Source of the DNA: Casuarius casuarius | Taxonomy: Eukaryota > Chordata > Aves > Casuariiformes > Casuariidae | Assembly: GCA_003342895.1 (NCBI GenBank) | Contig: PTFA01000365.1 | Coordinates: 496,001-560,000, forward strand | Direction: 5' to 3' | Length of the DNA: 64,000 bases | Notes under the pieces: model-generated | Databases searched by the model: none | The model's input: the letters and a program-made list of their open reading frames with translations, nothing else | Told to the model about the DNA's origin: nothing | Shown: positions 36,501-51,500 of the stretch, in pieces | Numbering within the stretch: position 1 is the first letter of the stretch | How the letters are laid out: every line of letters starts with the position of its first letter | Translations under genes and position numbers: made by a program

Positions 36501-39500
36501 TTGTTTGTATTTGGACTGCTATCTGCAGGGCAATGTATGAGTTTCGCATAACTTTTTTATTTTTCTGTCTTCCTCATTTCACATGCTGCTTGCCTCTTGA
36601 CTTAATCTGGACCACTGACATGAGTAAAATTGGCAGCTGCAAATAAAACTTTATTTAACTTACTAATCGCATGCTAAATACCAGAGGGTGGTAACATCAC
36701 TTCGATATTCACACATTTTATGAAATAATATTTATGATAGATACAGTATATTGACAGGTCAGAACCAAGAGGGTGAGATATCTTTTTGCTCCTGTTCATG
36801 TGGTGTCATCTATTGTTTTATGGAAGCAGAATTCCCTTTAACAAGCTCTCTGCCTCTAATTCTAATTTCCTCTCCTCAGTTGCTTTTCTTGTGTGTATTT
36901 TTATGAAATTGCTGCTTCAGTTGCTAACTTTTCTAATATCTGATCCTCAAATATTGGGGACAAAGTTCTGTCTTTATTTTCTCTGCATAAGGATACTATG
37001 ACTCTCCTGATGCTTTCCTTGGATCTTAAATGTATATTTTCTGATTGTTAAATCCAAATTTTCTCATCAATGTTGTTACTGCTATTATAATTTAGTAGTG
37101 AACAGGATTCTAGTGCTAGCTTAAAACCCAAGTGCCTAGCACTACACTTAGAAAACATATTAGTAAAATACATATTTAATGCTTCATTTCTTTGTATTTA
37201 AAAAAAAACAAACACAGAGAGAACCTGCCATCCCAGCAGATATTTCCATCTCTAAAAGTGCACTGTACTCCCGGATCGGCACCTCAGAGGCAGAAAGCAC
37301 CACAGGTCTTCTCTACCCACAGCAAGACTTAGACTCTGCACTACGACTTGCCAGAGCAGAGGTAATTTTCTTCAGAATCTGGAAAAGGAAATATGTTTCC
37401 TTTGTGGTATAGTACTTTCCTGTTTTTTCCCAAATCATTTACAATTACCATCACTTGCTCTATTCTTGAAACTACTCCCAGCTATACTAGAGTCTACCAA
37501 AGCAAAAGGTGCTATATTATAAGTTTTATTTATTTGGTGCAGATGAAAATCAAGCATTACGTGAGAGGAATCTGTATTGTTTTTAGACTCATCTGTACTC
37601 TGTGCACCGTGACATTGGTATATAATTTTATAAACATTGTAAGATGCTAAAAATTGGTATTTCACAAAGGTACATGCAATATTAGTCTAGTTCTTAATAA
37701 TATTTGCACAATCTAGTTTTAATCTAGTATCTTAAACTGTGTGATAGAATGTGTTAAGGAAAGGGACAAAAAGGAGTGCAGTCCTTTGGGTATAAGATTT
37801 TGTGGCTACTCAGCTCTACATAGGCATGCAAAAACAGTAGATCCCCTTGCAGAACAAATCATTAGATCTTATTCAAGAACCATGTACAAAAGAATTCTAA
37901 GGTTTCTCTCCAGATCAAATCAGACAGAATGACACACCATTTATAGGGAAATATAGTATTTCTTTTAGTGTCCTGTTATAATCGGGGATGAAAGACAAAA
38001 CAAGGATAACATTGCATCTACTTTCCTAAGTTAGTTTTGGGGAACTTGAGTGTGTTTCCCCATCCAAAATTATTTACTTGGATCTTGCAGTCTGAAACAG
38101 AAAAATTCTTTGGGTATGCTTGTATCTGCATTTAAAATCTGTATCTCTGCTGTTAGAAGTGGGTATTAAATAAGAAATTGTACACTTACTTGTCTAAGTT
38201 CCTCATTAATGGAATGCTTGTTTTTACCTGTTTTTCTTTGCTTTCTTTGTTTCAGATTGTGGCCAAGGAAAGAGAAGTAGCTGAGTGGAAAGAGAAATAT
38301 GAAGAAAGCAGAAGGGAAGTGATGGAAATGAGGTAAGTTAACGTGTCACTAATCACACCGACAGAGGGGCTTATTTCAGCCACATACAACGCTTGTACAA
38401 CTGTATTGGTTAGCTGAAAGTTGTTGTTTTTTAACTGCAGGCTTTGGATTGATCCTAAACTCATGCTTTGTTATGCATGGTGGGCAAAATTCACTTTTGT
38501 TCAAAGTAATCATTGAAAACTTGTATGTTGCTAATCTTATTTTCATCCTCAAAACACTGAGTTAGGGGATCTTAATCTAGGTTACTGTACAGGAAGAATT
38601 CCCTCCTGTTTGTGCTGTGCTCCTCACTTGCGAACTGTCACATGGATTGTGCATAGTGTTGTTTCTGTTGTCTGACTGAATGAGTCTGCCTGCAGAGCTG
38701 GCGGCATTATGCATGTGCTAATTTAAAATTCACTTTCCACAAATAGTTTTGCCAACAGAAAAAAGCATGTGAAGGCTTGTAAATAGGTATGAATTGTACT
38801 ATTCATACAAGCTCCCTCCAGGGGGTTATTGTAAAGTTTCTTTAGCAATATTAACACAACTCTAATTGTTAAATTGAAACTGAATAGCCACTCTGCATCA
38901 TTCACTATGCCAGTCCATAAAGGACAAAAACCCAATTACTAGTAGAAAATCATTTATCACAGAACCGCCACTCTGACCTCTCAGAATTGACCTTCAAGGA
39001 GATTCTATGTTTTCCTTAAAAGATAAGTTTAGTAAGTAGAACTGTTTTGGACACCAAAAATTGTGGTCTCATGCAGATCCGTTGACATTTTGTCCTATTA
39101 TAATTTTCTTTTTACCCCTTTGTATCACAGAAGTGCCAAAGACCTTTTTCCCTCTGCCTTCCACAGGAATTAGCTTACAGTCCCACAGTGGTCAGCTAGT
39201 CTTTCCTTTGATCTGGACTAATCTTTTTTTTAAATTATTAAATTTATTAAGCATGATTTTGGTTCACCATTATTTATCTTGGATTTTGCTGGTTCTTTTG
39301 AGAGTTGAGCTTTTCTTTTTTTTCTAGTTGTATCTATTAATTTAATGTATTTTATTTCTTCTTGGAAACCTGTTTTTACTACATTAAATATCTGTATACT
39401 GGAACATAACTGGTTTGATCTAACTTCCCAGCCCAGATTGTACCACTCTCGGGGTGACAATGAAGTTATCTTCTAAAGTTGCTGTAGTGGATATAGTGAG

Positions 39501-42500
39501 AATCAGTATCGCTTCCCATTTAGTTTGCTGAAAGTTTCAGCTGTATACAAAATGTCCTTCTTCTCTTATGGTGGTAATACTATGAGAATGGCATACAGAT
39601 GAGCTTGACCTGCTTGTTGATCTGAATCTGAGAAAGTCACCAATTATAAAAAGAGACTGTATAAAAGTATTTTATGAGGTCTTTAAAGTCTGTTATTTCC
39701 TACCTTCAGACACAAACTCATAAACAAAAGAGAACTGTCAGGTTATTTTAGAGTCCTTCCTTTAAGAAATAATTTCTACAGTAACTTCTGAAACTGAATT
39801 TTCTTCAGAGTTGCTTCTATTGTGGCTCCAGCTTCTTCCTCCCAAGATTAAATATCTCAACAGGTATTTTAAAGCTAAAGCCAGTGAGCTGTTTCAAGTG
39901 ATAGCCTGTATATGCAATTGCTGTATAGGCATCTGGAAAAGGCAGGGAAGACACCTTATTTCTTTGGATCACCATCTCTCAGTACCGAGGTGATTTCTCT
40001 CCCCTCTCTGGTGCTGTACTTGGGAAAGATAATAAAAACCTGGCATAGCTCCCGCAAACGAATAATGAGGGAAAATGGAAAGGAGCTGCTGCAAACAGTC
40101 ACACCTAAGAAGCACAATAAGGAATATAGAAATTTGAAATTGGGTAAAGAATGTCTCAGAGTCCAGCACGCAGTCAAGTGCAGTACTTGTTCTATTCTGC
40201 AGAAACCGCCTGTGTGTGCGGGCAGCAACAGGGGTTGCTTATTCCTCAGTGAAAGAACAGGCAGCAACACAGAGCAGCTGATGCACTATAGATAGGTACC
40301 CTCCGTTTCCTCACAATAACTTGCTTGTATGTCTGTATTCTCAGTAAAATTTGGTTTAAAAAAGTCACTTTATCCAAGCCAAATATCCCATGTACACATT
40401 TCCCATACGTGGGAAAAAAATTGACTAATATTGTCACAAAATAGTAAAATACGCATGTGCCCACCAAGAAAGATTGCTCTTGGAAGATTAAATGTTGGAA
40501 TAGACCATATATGGTAAATCAGAGCTGCAGCAGTTAGAAGTGATGTAACTATTAGAAAGGAGTTGGGGAGACGCAGGGGTTATCTTGAGTTGCATACATA
40601 AAAGCATTGCTTTCCACAGAAGGAGAAGCAATGCTCCTTAATTTAAGTCTTGCATACTATACCTGAAATATCCAGTATTCAGTTAAGTTCCCAGAAGAAC
40701 ATCAGAGTGGAGGAAATTCAGAAAACAGCAGACAAGATGAGGAGCCATGATAATGTAACATATGACTATTGGAGAGAGAAACAGTGGTGGACAATACCAT
40801 AATTTAAGGCAGGCAAGATATTTGGATATCTAATTGATTATGCCTCAGTGTGGGAAGTTGAGCAGATAGATGACCTCTTGAGATTCTTTGTAACCCTGGG
40901 TTTCTGTGTTTTTATGACTTATGATATCACAGGAAGTTAAAAAATAGGCTGAATGTTTAAAATATCAAGTTAGGCCTATGTGGCATGTCAAGCTAGGATT
41001 AAGATGTGCTATCACAAAAAGGAATGAGCATATTTTGGTTATCCAGCTATCATGAGCCATATTTAGGCTGCTTGAGTGATAGAGGCTTTTGACATGAATC
41101 TAGAACAAGAACCAAACTCACTTACCGATGCATGGAGAGAGCTATTATTAACTACTTTACTACCTTGCTTTCCAAATTGAGAATTATTAAAATCAATGGG
41201 ATGTTGTAACATCCAAGTTTATAGAACAGCTACCGCATTATTCATATGGCTGGATAATGCAAAGAATGTGATATAGACTGAACAATGCTAAGTTGGCAAA
41301 AATAAGTAATTGATAATATTATTTCACTTTCCTGCCAGCTTCTATGGTGTAGCCTAGTCTGGGAAGTTTCTGTAATATTAGAGCATAGCTTTTAATGTCG
41401 TGTTCATTGCTAAGAGTCCTTGACTTCCTTTTCTAAAGTGAGAAAACTTTCTAAAGGATGACTGGTGTTACAAGGATGTAACATGACTTTAAAATTATTG
41501 TTGCTTACCACAGGCTTTTTTTTTTTTTTTTTTTTTTTTTTGAGGCAATCTTTTTTGGATGTGAAACTGATCTTCTCTTTTAGTGGAAAATACTTGCACT
41601 TATCTTTGCTTTCAAAAGTGCTGTTTATGCTTTTTTTTAAAAAAAAAGTAGATTAAAACAATATAACAGCGTAGAAAGGAGCAAATCCTCACCAGGGCCA
41701 GCCACTGGAGATGCAGCGGAGCTGTATAATTTGTGCAGATCTCTGCCCTGCTTTCCAAGAGATAGCACAGCATGTGACCACATTGTCTTTGGCCCCAGTC
41801 CCACAAATTGTTATTTCTACCTGAAGCCTTATTGAGGTCAGCAGGATACACAGATGTAAACACTCTGCTCTGCTGAGTGCTCTGGAGGATGAGGGCAAGT
41901 AAGACACCACTACTGACCTGTGTGGAAGGTGGCCTTCTCAGGCATTTCCACGATCCAATCCAGGTTCAAATTTCACATAGGAAGTGTTGGAGTTTCCCGC
42001 AGTTTTTTTTGGAAGCCCCTCAGCTCTCCCCATTCATTACCGACTTTTGTTTCAGAATTTTTGCTTTCTGTACACATTCTGTATACATCCTTTCTGTAAC
42101 CTTAGATTGCAGCAGACTTATCTAAAATATGGAAAGGAAAAACAAGCTAAGGCTTCAAAAAAGACATGTTAAAATACCAGTGGATTATTTCAAAGATCTA
42201 CTTTAGATGAAGCATGTGGTAATTTTGTTTTTTGTAGACTGTCCTATGTGACTCACAAATCAAAGCACATATCAAGCTAGTCTCATTTCATTAGCTTTAT
42301 TTGGCTCTGGAAATGGATAGATCATCTTTCTAAATCACTTTTAATCTGCTTATTTTGGCTAACCTCTTTCCAAGAAGGAAATTCAAAGCCTAACCTGAGT
42401 ATGTGAAATAAAATAGGCTTAAAATTAACATTTTGCAGCCTCTGTTTCAAAACAGATTTGCAAAAATAGGACAGGATGAACACTGTGCTACACAACTGGC

Positions 42501-45500
42501 TATTTTGGTCTTGTTCTCTTAAGTTCTAATGGATCAATTCTTCTCGTTTGGAGAAGGGAAGATTTGGTAGATATTTTTTGGATGAGAGTCAGCTATGTTT
42601 CTGTTAGGTTTATCTTTTGCTATCAATTATAACTTCTTGAAGTTTATATTCAAAATAAGCAAGCACAAATCAATAAAAGAATAAAGAGGGGAGGGAAGAA
42701 AATAATGGAAAAATCAGGCTCTACAGAACTCTTAAATTAGTTCAACACGATTATGTTTTTATTTAAATCATGATTGGTAATGCAATTTGGGCATGTTTCA
42801 AATAAAAGAATTTGTTTCAAAGCATTTCCTCTTCCCTCCCCCCACCTATATATTAGTTTACAGAGAATTAAAAATCAGAATCACCATTTAAACTGTCAGT
42901 TTTATTTGTTACTTCAGGTTATAAAAATCATATGGAAATGTGAAGTGGATCTGTATCCCTTTTATAATGACACAGTTCAGTTATTAAGTAGCATTATTTT
43001 TTAAGTAAGCATTAGCAATTATGATGTTTGCCAAAAGCTTTTCTTTTTTTTTTTTTTCCTCTTATAGGAAAATAGTTTCAGAATATGAGAAGACGATTGC
43101 TCAGATGATAGGTAGGTGTTTCTACTATGAAAGATGCTATTCTGCACTCCGATTTTCTGAAGGGAGCATAGAAACATGGTTTAAGTCTGTGGGCTTCATT
43201 TTGATGCTAGTACACCTACGGATGCTGCTGGGAATTGTGAATACATCTGAAGACACAAGTGTGTGCTACTAGGTTATGATGAAAAGCTAGTGTTTCATTT
43301 TACAGAAGGTAGACCCTGAGGCAGTCAAGGTAATACAGAAAGGTTAGAGCTCCTTCTTTTGCAACAAAGTAAACTGTTCCATAGGCAAGTGTTCAAATGC
43401 TTTGCCCCAAATTCATGGGTATCTCTGGGAGAGAAATTTAAATGACCTAAAAACCTTTTAGTCATCTGCTTGCAACTATGTTTTTAATTGGAGATACCAA
43501 ATTTAGCTCTTTGTAACAACGGGGATTATCTGTGTTAAGTACATTGGTCAGGCCGAAACCTAGATTAACTCCAATCCTGGCTGAGTGATTGTGAACGGCC
43601 AGTCCATCTCCCCAGTTATTTACTGACTTTAAGATCTAAATTACAGAATTTTTTGCCTCACAATAATTAAAAAATGCCTTTGTTAACAGAATTCCTCACA
43701 AATAAAACATGCTACTTGCAGTACTTTCCAAAAACAAAGGTTGCAGGACTCCTACGCTTTCTTGGTGTTGAAGGCCTGGCCCTGGGATACAATTTTAAAG
43801 ACTCTTTAGAAGGCTTCAGAAGCTCTTTTTCTTAGTCTTGCTATAGAAAGCTCCCATTGCCTTGTGCTGCCCTGTACTGCTTCAGCTGGCACGGCCCAGA
43901 GGAACTTACGACTGAACAGTTCATTATGGCTAAATGCCTGGGGAAAAGCAGGAAAAGAAACAGTAGCTGCTAAGAACAGTGGCACCAAGCTCATCTAGAC
44001 AAGCTTGAGTTAGCAATATAGTACAACAGTGAAATAGGCTTAAAGGCCACTAGGAGCAAAATACATTCTAGTTAATTCCGGGATGTGAGATGCAAGAGAA
44101 AGGCTAGTCTAGCTAATGATATCATTCATGAGTAGAGAGTGTATGATGTATCCAGGATTTTTGTACAGTGTTTATTAAAAAAAAAAAAAAAAAAATGTTG
44201 CTCCTCTAAGAGAACTGTCACAGAGAATGCAGTGTACCAGGAACACAAACGGTATAGGTGCATCTGTCTAAAAGATTTTATAACAAGGAAAGATTTTTAT
44301 GTATATAGTTTTGCCTCTTTTAAAATTCCCTCTGCTTGCATACAGGCAATATTGCATGACCCGCAAATGTTTGGTTGCTTTTAAAGCATTTTTTTCCTTT
44401 TAACAGTTGAGTTGTGTTTACACATTGGTAACAAACTTGCTTATTTTTGCCTAAAGAGAGTGAGAGGAAGCTATTCAACTGTCTGGTCCTTTTGTTGCCT
44501 TTCTGTATTTCACAGTCCCTGGGAGACATCCCAACTTCCTTTCATGTAAAGGGAAAAAGGACTTAGAAATAGGTGTTCATCTCTTGNCTTCATTGTCTAC
44601 AGTTTTGTGCCTCTGTTACCTTTTGTATGTAAAACGGAGCTAATCTGGCTACTTTCTGACATAATCTCTGTGATTCTTATCATGCAAGTGTCAAAATAGG
44701 AGTGGTCAGAGTATGCGAACAACTTGATTTCTTACATTTTACACAGAATGTTCTCTGGTGTGGCTTTTTGCCCTATCATGGAAATTATCGAATGGGGCAG
44801 AGTCAGGGTCCAAATCTTCCAAATGTAATTTCACTCTTCTCTCTTACACTGGAGAAATTGTTTCCTGTTCAACAATTGTTTTTGTCGTCAAGTGATTTAT
44901 TTCAGTAATTCAGAGTGTCATTTCAGAGTTTTCAGCATGTGGACAGAAAAACAGTGTCCTGAATCTGCCCTGCACTTAGCTTCCTGGGAACAACTTAGGG
45001 AGTTCTTCAGCTTCATCTGGCCATTCATGTGGACAAGTACAGGCCTGTTTTTTTCTCCCAAGCATACATATATAGTTATCAACAGAAGTTCATTTCCAAT
45101 TGCAAATTCAAATTCTATTTTTGAGAAACAAATTAAAAAATAAAAATTAAGATTGTGACACCATAATGCAACAAGAAGGTACAGAATAGGGGTGCTAAAG
45201 CACAGGACAGCCATACATCCATAGTAAAATTCTACAAATTGTCATTTCCTCCTGTTGCAAAGAAGTCAAGGATAATTAAAACATTGGGCCTCTGACCACT
45301 GAGGAAATAGGAAGATATTTAAACTTCAAATCAGAGTAGCAATTGGTGCCTCTTCTAGTCTATCAAATGGTCTATAGCAAGTTTTTAAGTGCAATGGCTA
45401 TAAGTAGTGTAATTTGTTGTCCATTTTGAAAAGAACTGGAACAACAGTCACACGTGTATTAGAGAAGTATGAAAATTCTACTGCACAGTAATATGTTAAA

Positions 45501-48500
45501 TGCAGGTCAGCTTTCCCAGCATTTAAGAAAGTTCTTGATCTGATTATTCCACTTTCTCCTGTCCTCTGTTGTAAATTACCATCCCTTTTGATAAAAGAAT
45601 TCACTCACCCAGATGCTGCATTGTAGAGGAAAATGACTGGCTATGTGCTATTTGCATATAGCCTTTCCTGAATTATCATCACAATAATGTCTTACTGCTA
45701 AAGCAAAATAGGCATTTCAGCAAAAGAAATGCCTGTACAGTTCCTATTTATGATTTAAACCTTCTGAACTATTTATAAAGCCCTGTGTTAAAAGGTCATT
45801 ACAACTGAACCTATGTCAAGAATCCTCTTAAGGAATATCCAGTTTGGTTGATAGGTCCTACTCAGCCTTTTGTAGGTTGTCATGTGTATATAAAATGAAT
45901 ATTGAAAATGTTACGTATTAGCAATATATGATTGTGTATGTGTTTGCATATAAAAGCATTGAAAACATGCATTGCAAACAGTAATTCTCATTGATTTCAA
46001 GGGCTGTGGCAGGTATTTTCTGTCCTATACCTATAGAATTGAGTATTACCCAACTTGGCTCATACAGTTAGTTCCATGTAGTGCTCTGTACAGTCTGAGT
46101 TTGCAAGCTGTCAGTGTATAGATTCCTATTAGTGGCTCTTTGCATATATTTTTACTGATGGTTTAATTTCTTTTTCCTTTCTTCTTGCATCTGCCTCAAC
46201 CCCCAACACATTCTTGTTCGTACTGCAGGGAGAGGGGGAAGGCCTTGCTATGCAGGTTTTCCAGGCTAGCCTACTCTGCTCATGCTGACTGCTACCTGGG
46301 TTTTGCAGCCCACAAATGAGTGGTACTGCAGCCCCGTGTAACAGAGCCTGTATAACCCCTGTGTTCACTGTTCCAGGCCCAGCGCACACCTCAGTCATCC
46401 ACAGTTCCCTTCCAAAATCCCTGTCCTGGATTTACTTTTTATTGCTGGATTTGAAATGTTGGGGTGTTTTTCCATTAAAAATGTATCCATATANTTGTAA
46501 GCTTAAAGACATTATTAAATTCTCATTGTGAAGAAAAACAGGTATTATGCTTTGTGCATTACAGGTTGTTGCATTACTTATTTTCTGCTTTCCTAACGAT
46601 TCCTGATTTTCTGTTTTGCTTCCATTTTGTTGCTTCTTGCTATTTGCTTGCAAAAACAAACAGGCAAGCCTGGTAAGTAAAGCTTTTCACCAATTTTCAC
46701 ACCAGCATTATGCATTTTTCTTTTCTTTTGCTTTTATTCTCTGTTTGCTCCATTCCCATTAAGTAATATAAGTAATACTTAGCGGAGCCTGAAAGCAGAT
46801 CTGCTAGCCCTGTGGTGGTGATCTGATTCTGTCAATTTAAATAAGTATTATTCCCGAACATACTATTACTATTGTTGGTCTGCCATGGATAGTGTTTGCC
46901 GCAGACATGGAAGCCATTTAATTAAAATCTTTTAATTACATAACCTCATACTCATAAACTTCTTTAGAAATTAATATCCGTAACTGCTTAAATAAGATTT
47001 GAATGGCAGGCATTATCACCACAGTTCTACTGAGCAGCATTTTCATTTAAGCTAAATCATAGTTTTGGAAAATATCTCATAGATTTCCTAGTTCTACTCT
47101 AGCCAGATGCCAGTTTGTTTTTTGTAGTATGTAACAACTTTGGTTCTAAATGTCTTTTAACTGTTGATCTGAAATTGTCAGAGATGCACCTTTTCTAAAC
47201 ACACACTGGAAACTTTCTCTTGCTTCTCCAATATAAATTCCTCTTTGGAGTCTGAATAGGGCCACAGCTCACTCTGTGATCCAGGGAGATAGATAGATAG
47301 AGATATGTATATAGAGAGATATATATGTAGCATGCAGTGGAAGGGAGAAGAAAAAGTGAGCATCTGATATCACTTGCCTCTAATTCCTGAGTGGTCACTG
47401 AAGTGAGGCTGGGGATGAGTTTCTGAAAGCTCTGGTCCAGCTGTCTGAAGAGACAAAAGGGTATGCACTGAGCGGAAAAGAGCAAACTTTATAGTTGTGA
47501 GGGAGAGAGTCATGAATTACAAACTTTTCAGGTTGCCCCAGAAACAAACAAGAAGCAAGCTGCTAAAATACCATGGACAATAATCTCTGAAATAAAGCAA
47601 ATATGGATTTCCTCGAGTTGTCACATTAAATACATTGAAATGCATTGCTTGATGACGCAAATCAATCATTTCTCCTGCATGGAGTTTTGCCAAAGAATAG
47701 GATCCTGTCAGTTAAGTGCTTTGAAATTAAGCTCCTATATAGTTCATGATCTCCAGCATGCTTAAGTGAATCTTTCGTTGGAAGATAAAGTGACAACTTC
47801 TCAGATTTGGGAAAATAAATGAAGGATGATAAATCACAATGGTTTCTCTTTTTTGGGGGGTGGGCGGGGGGGGGGATCAAAGTCCCCTAAAGTGAAAATG
47901 GAAAAGAATGTCTGGAGGTGTTTTTAAACATCATTAAAGTGAAATGGCATTACAAGGCTCTGTTTGTCAGTTCTGCCATATCAGAGGTGCTTGTTTACCA
48001 GTAAAATAATGCTGCTGCAACTTCCAGCACTGCAGACTCAAGTGCAGGTCCTGAGAACTTTACTAGTACTTTCAGTCTTCCCCATGTTGTAGAGCAAAAT
48101 AAGCTCGGGGCCTCACGCAGTGCTAGCAGCGGGTGTGTCGAGGCAGAGCACCTCCAAGTTAATGCAAGGCATAGACGTGCAGAGTGTCCTCATCAGTGCT
48201 GTGTGGACTTAGGCCAGCAAAAAAGTGTATTAAAAAAACAAATGTCCAAAAGCAAGAGATTAATCTCAGTTTGGGGAGTCACAGTATTAACTCACATTTC
48301 AGAGCTGACCAATACTATGAAATGTTTATTTCAAATGAAGGCTTCAATTCAAATGAAGAACTAAACTCTTGTTAGAATACTTCAAAATACAGTTGAATGA
48401 AATGTCAGCTTAAATGAAAAATTGCAGATTCTAAAATATACCATACTTTTTACATGGGAGTACTTCTCACCTTATTTTTTATTCCAGTGTAGACATAGGA

Positions 48501-51500
48501 AAACAGTAGTTAATATAAAATTGCCAATCTTTATGGGTTTGTTTTCAGTTCAGTTTCATTTAAAGTAGTCCTTAGAACATGGACACAAGAATTATATTTT
48601 AGGATGCAAAGAATGAGCATTTTATTAGACAGTCAGACTTTTTCTTCTAGCGTTATAAAGATGTGCTAATTTATTACTAGGTCATTGGAAAAGAGTGTTC
48701 TTCCGTATGGATTTGGATTCCTGTTTTGTTCTCCCCACCCTCCCCACTTCAGTTTTAATTATACAGGAGAGAAGCTCAAAAGATGTTGCATTTTCTGCAA
48801 ACCAGAACTTAGAAAATCTGTCTAGTGTTAGATTTCCTTTCTGGTGCTTTCCTACAGTACTCCTAAAAACAAAAAAAACCCACAGGTTTTACAAACACTA
48901 TTTTTGCAAGGGTGCAAGGGGACAATTTGAGTTGAATTAAATTAAAATGACTGGTCTGTACAGGATTAGACAAAATGCCAGGAAGTGACAATCACATATC
49001 AGAAAGGGCAAATAAATTATTTCCCATGCTAGTAATGTGAGGAAATGTCATTTCCTTCAGCTAATGCCTCTTCAGACAAACAGGGAAAATCCAACATCTG
49101 CTTCTTTCATGGGAACAGCTGAGTTCAAAGTGAAATAAATCATCAGTATGAAAATGTTCTCACATTTTTCCCAACATTAAAATAATTAAATACCTCTAGA
49201 ACTAGCAGCATTTTTCCAAAACAGGACTGTGGCTTTCTATAATATTGACTTTTCCGGATCTTCTGCAAACTTNCTAATATGCAACATACAGCACAGTATA
49301 GTGGAAGCTATAGATGAAAATGAAATCAGCGTTCTTATTGCTATTATCCTTCTGAAAATTGCCTCCCCACCCTTTTCCTTCTAACAGAGGATGAACAGAG
49401 AGAGAAGTCCGTGTCCCATCATACTGTTCAGCAGCTTATAGTGGAGAAGGAACAAGCTTTAGCAGATCTGAACTCAGTGGAGAAATCACTGGCAGATCTT
49501 TTCAGGAGATACGAAAAAATGAAAGAAGTGTTGGAGGGGTTTCGGAAGGTGAGTCGTATTAAAGTCCCCCTCCTTTAAAGAGCCAAGTACTGTCATGTGC
49601 CAAGGCTGTCATGTGGCAGTATACAATACAAGAAGGCGTGTTTCTAGTCACGAGTCTGATTTACTACGTTAGCCTGCGGTGTGCGGCAGGGAGGGAGAAC
49701 ATCAGTGCGCATTTGTACTTTGTTTTTGGAATAGCTCTAGAAAGGTTAAGATTTTGCACAAGAGTAACTTGCTCCTTTGTATAGCACTGCAGTTCCAATA
49801 AATGTCGCGTAGCTGGAGGACTTCAGCATGTACCAGGGCTGGCTTTCAGACTGAGAGTTCTGCTATAATATAGTATGTAAATTCCTTTGGTCAGAGATCA
49901 TGTCTAAAGTGCATAATGTAATGTCATCCTTAGACAAATTCCATCCAGATATCAAACGCAAAAAGCAGCATTGTAAAGCTTTTTGCATTGTGTAGTATTG
50001 CTTCAGATGGCCTCTGTGTGTGGGTGTCAGTGTAAGACTGCATCCCTTAAAATAGTTGAGCACGAGTCCCACAAGTGAGTGCTTGTCACACACTTCAATC
50101 TCTTGAATTAAATTTAATGTAATCTTTTCATTTAAGAACGAAGAAGTGTTAAAGAAATGTGCGCAAGAGTATTTATCACGAGTAAAGAAAGAAGAACAGA
50201 GGTATCAAGCTCTCAAAATTCACGCTGAAGAAAAACTGGACAGGTAATTGATTGTATACATNTCTTTTTAAGAGTTTGTGCTGCAAGAAAGTTCTTGTGG
50301 CTCTTGCATCCCAAAACTGCTCCTTTAATANGCAGAGCAGAAACGCTCTGTGGTGGCAGGTGGAATGAAATGCCCTAATGAGAATTTGTGTATTGTGCTG
50401 GTGTTTCTTCCAGCTTCTGACTAATTAAAAAAAAAGAAAGAATTATTGTCATACTGAAAGGGTCCTCCAAGAGGGGGCCATATAGAGTGCCTTTAATTTT
50501 TACCCGTATCAAATGTATTCATGTTTGTTTAATTTTCCAGGGAAGATCAAGAAAGAAGCCGTTAGCTAGGTTTATGCAGCTATGGAGGGCTGTGCTCAGA
50601 TATTTACATCTGCAGCTAGTATTCCTGCCCCCAGTGCTTTGTTATTGCCCCTCTGCTGTATTAATGTCCCTACGTCAATCAGCAGAACAGGTCGTGTAAG
50701 TGCTATTCAACTGTTTCAGTGCAGAATCAGTCAGGTGGCCTCTGTCTGTTAATACCTGCTATCTAAGCTAGATCAGCCACTGTGTGCTGAGGGCGATGAG
50801 GAATAGTTGCACGAAAGATCCTGCCAGCCTTGCCTGGATAGTCACTCCTTAAGCTACCGTAAGGAGTGAACATCTGATTGTGGCTTAAGACAGGCAGCCC
50901 TGGTTGCCTTTTTTTTTTTTTTTTTTAAATGCTTCTTTGTAATGCCCCAGCAAGCATTTCTGGGGATTAACGTTCAGAACTCATATTACACTCTCCATGA
51001 TGTCACTGAGATTGATCAATGCCTAAAATGAAGTGANGCTTGGTTTCACTTCTAGCTGTGGGTCTAGTCTGTAAAAACTGGAAAACAGGTTTAGAAACTT
51101 CCATAAAATACCTCTAGCTAAATGCTCTCCAGCACAGATGTCTCAGAGAAGCAGGGGGGGAACAATGCAGACATTAAGAAAAGATTTTGCAGCCTCTGTT
51201 GAGAAAGGCTCAAGCTTTTCAACAGGAGAGGGCTCTCCTGTAGAGAACCTGACAGGACAAAAATCTGCTTTTTTTTTCTAGAGCCAACGCTGAAATTGCA
51301 CAAGTGAGAGGCAAGGCTCAGCAAGAACAGGCAGCGTATCAGGCCAGCCTTCGCAAAGAGCAGCTGAAGGTGGATGCATTGGAAAGAACACTGGAACAAA
51401 AGGTAAAGGGCATCTCTCGATACCCTGGGAGAGCAAGGGCAGAGAAGGCAAGAGGCCTGGAGTCACTACTGTTTCCACTGTTTCGCATTAGAGGATGCAG

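Larger units (their letters stand above)
37362..43067 (+). other. TACC2: TACC2 introns flanking exon k
   Basis: Intron sequence at 37362-38255 and 38333-43067. The second intron holds a CR1 3'-end fragment (about 40690-40925) and a T26 run (41516-41541). No other exon fits. Confidence 0.6.
43112..49387 (+). other. TACC2: TACC2 intron (6.3 kb) with a 9-nt microexon candidate
   Basis: It contains MIR-like relics, an A19 run (44177-44195), GATA/ATAG repeats (47287-47327), a G-run (47855-47875) and the 46664 microexon candidate. Confidence 0.6.

Noticed and set aside
43540..43640. Possible MIR-like segment (CTGAGTGATTGTGAACGGCC)
   Set aside because: Similarity to the MIR core is too patchy to call by eye.
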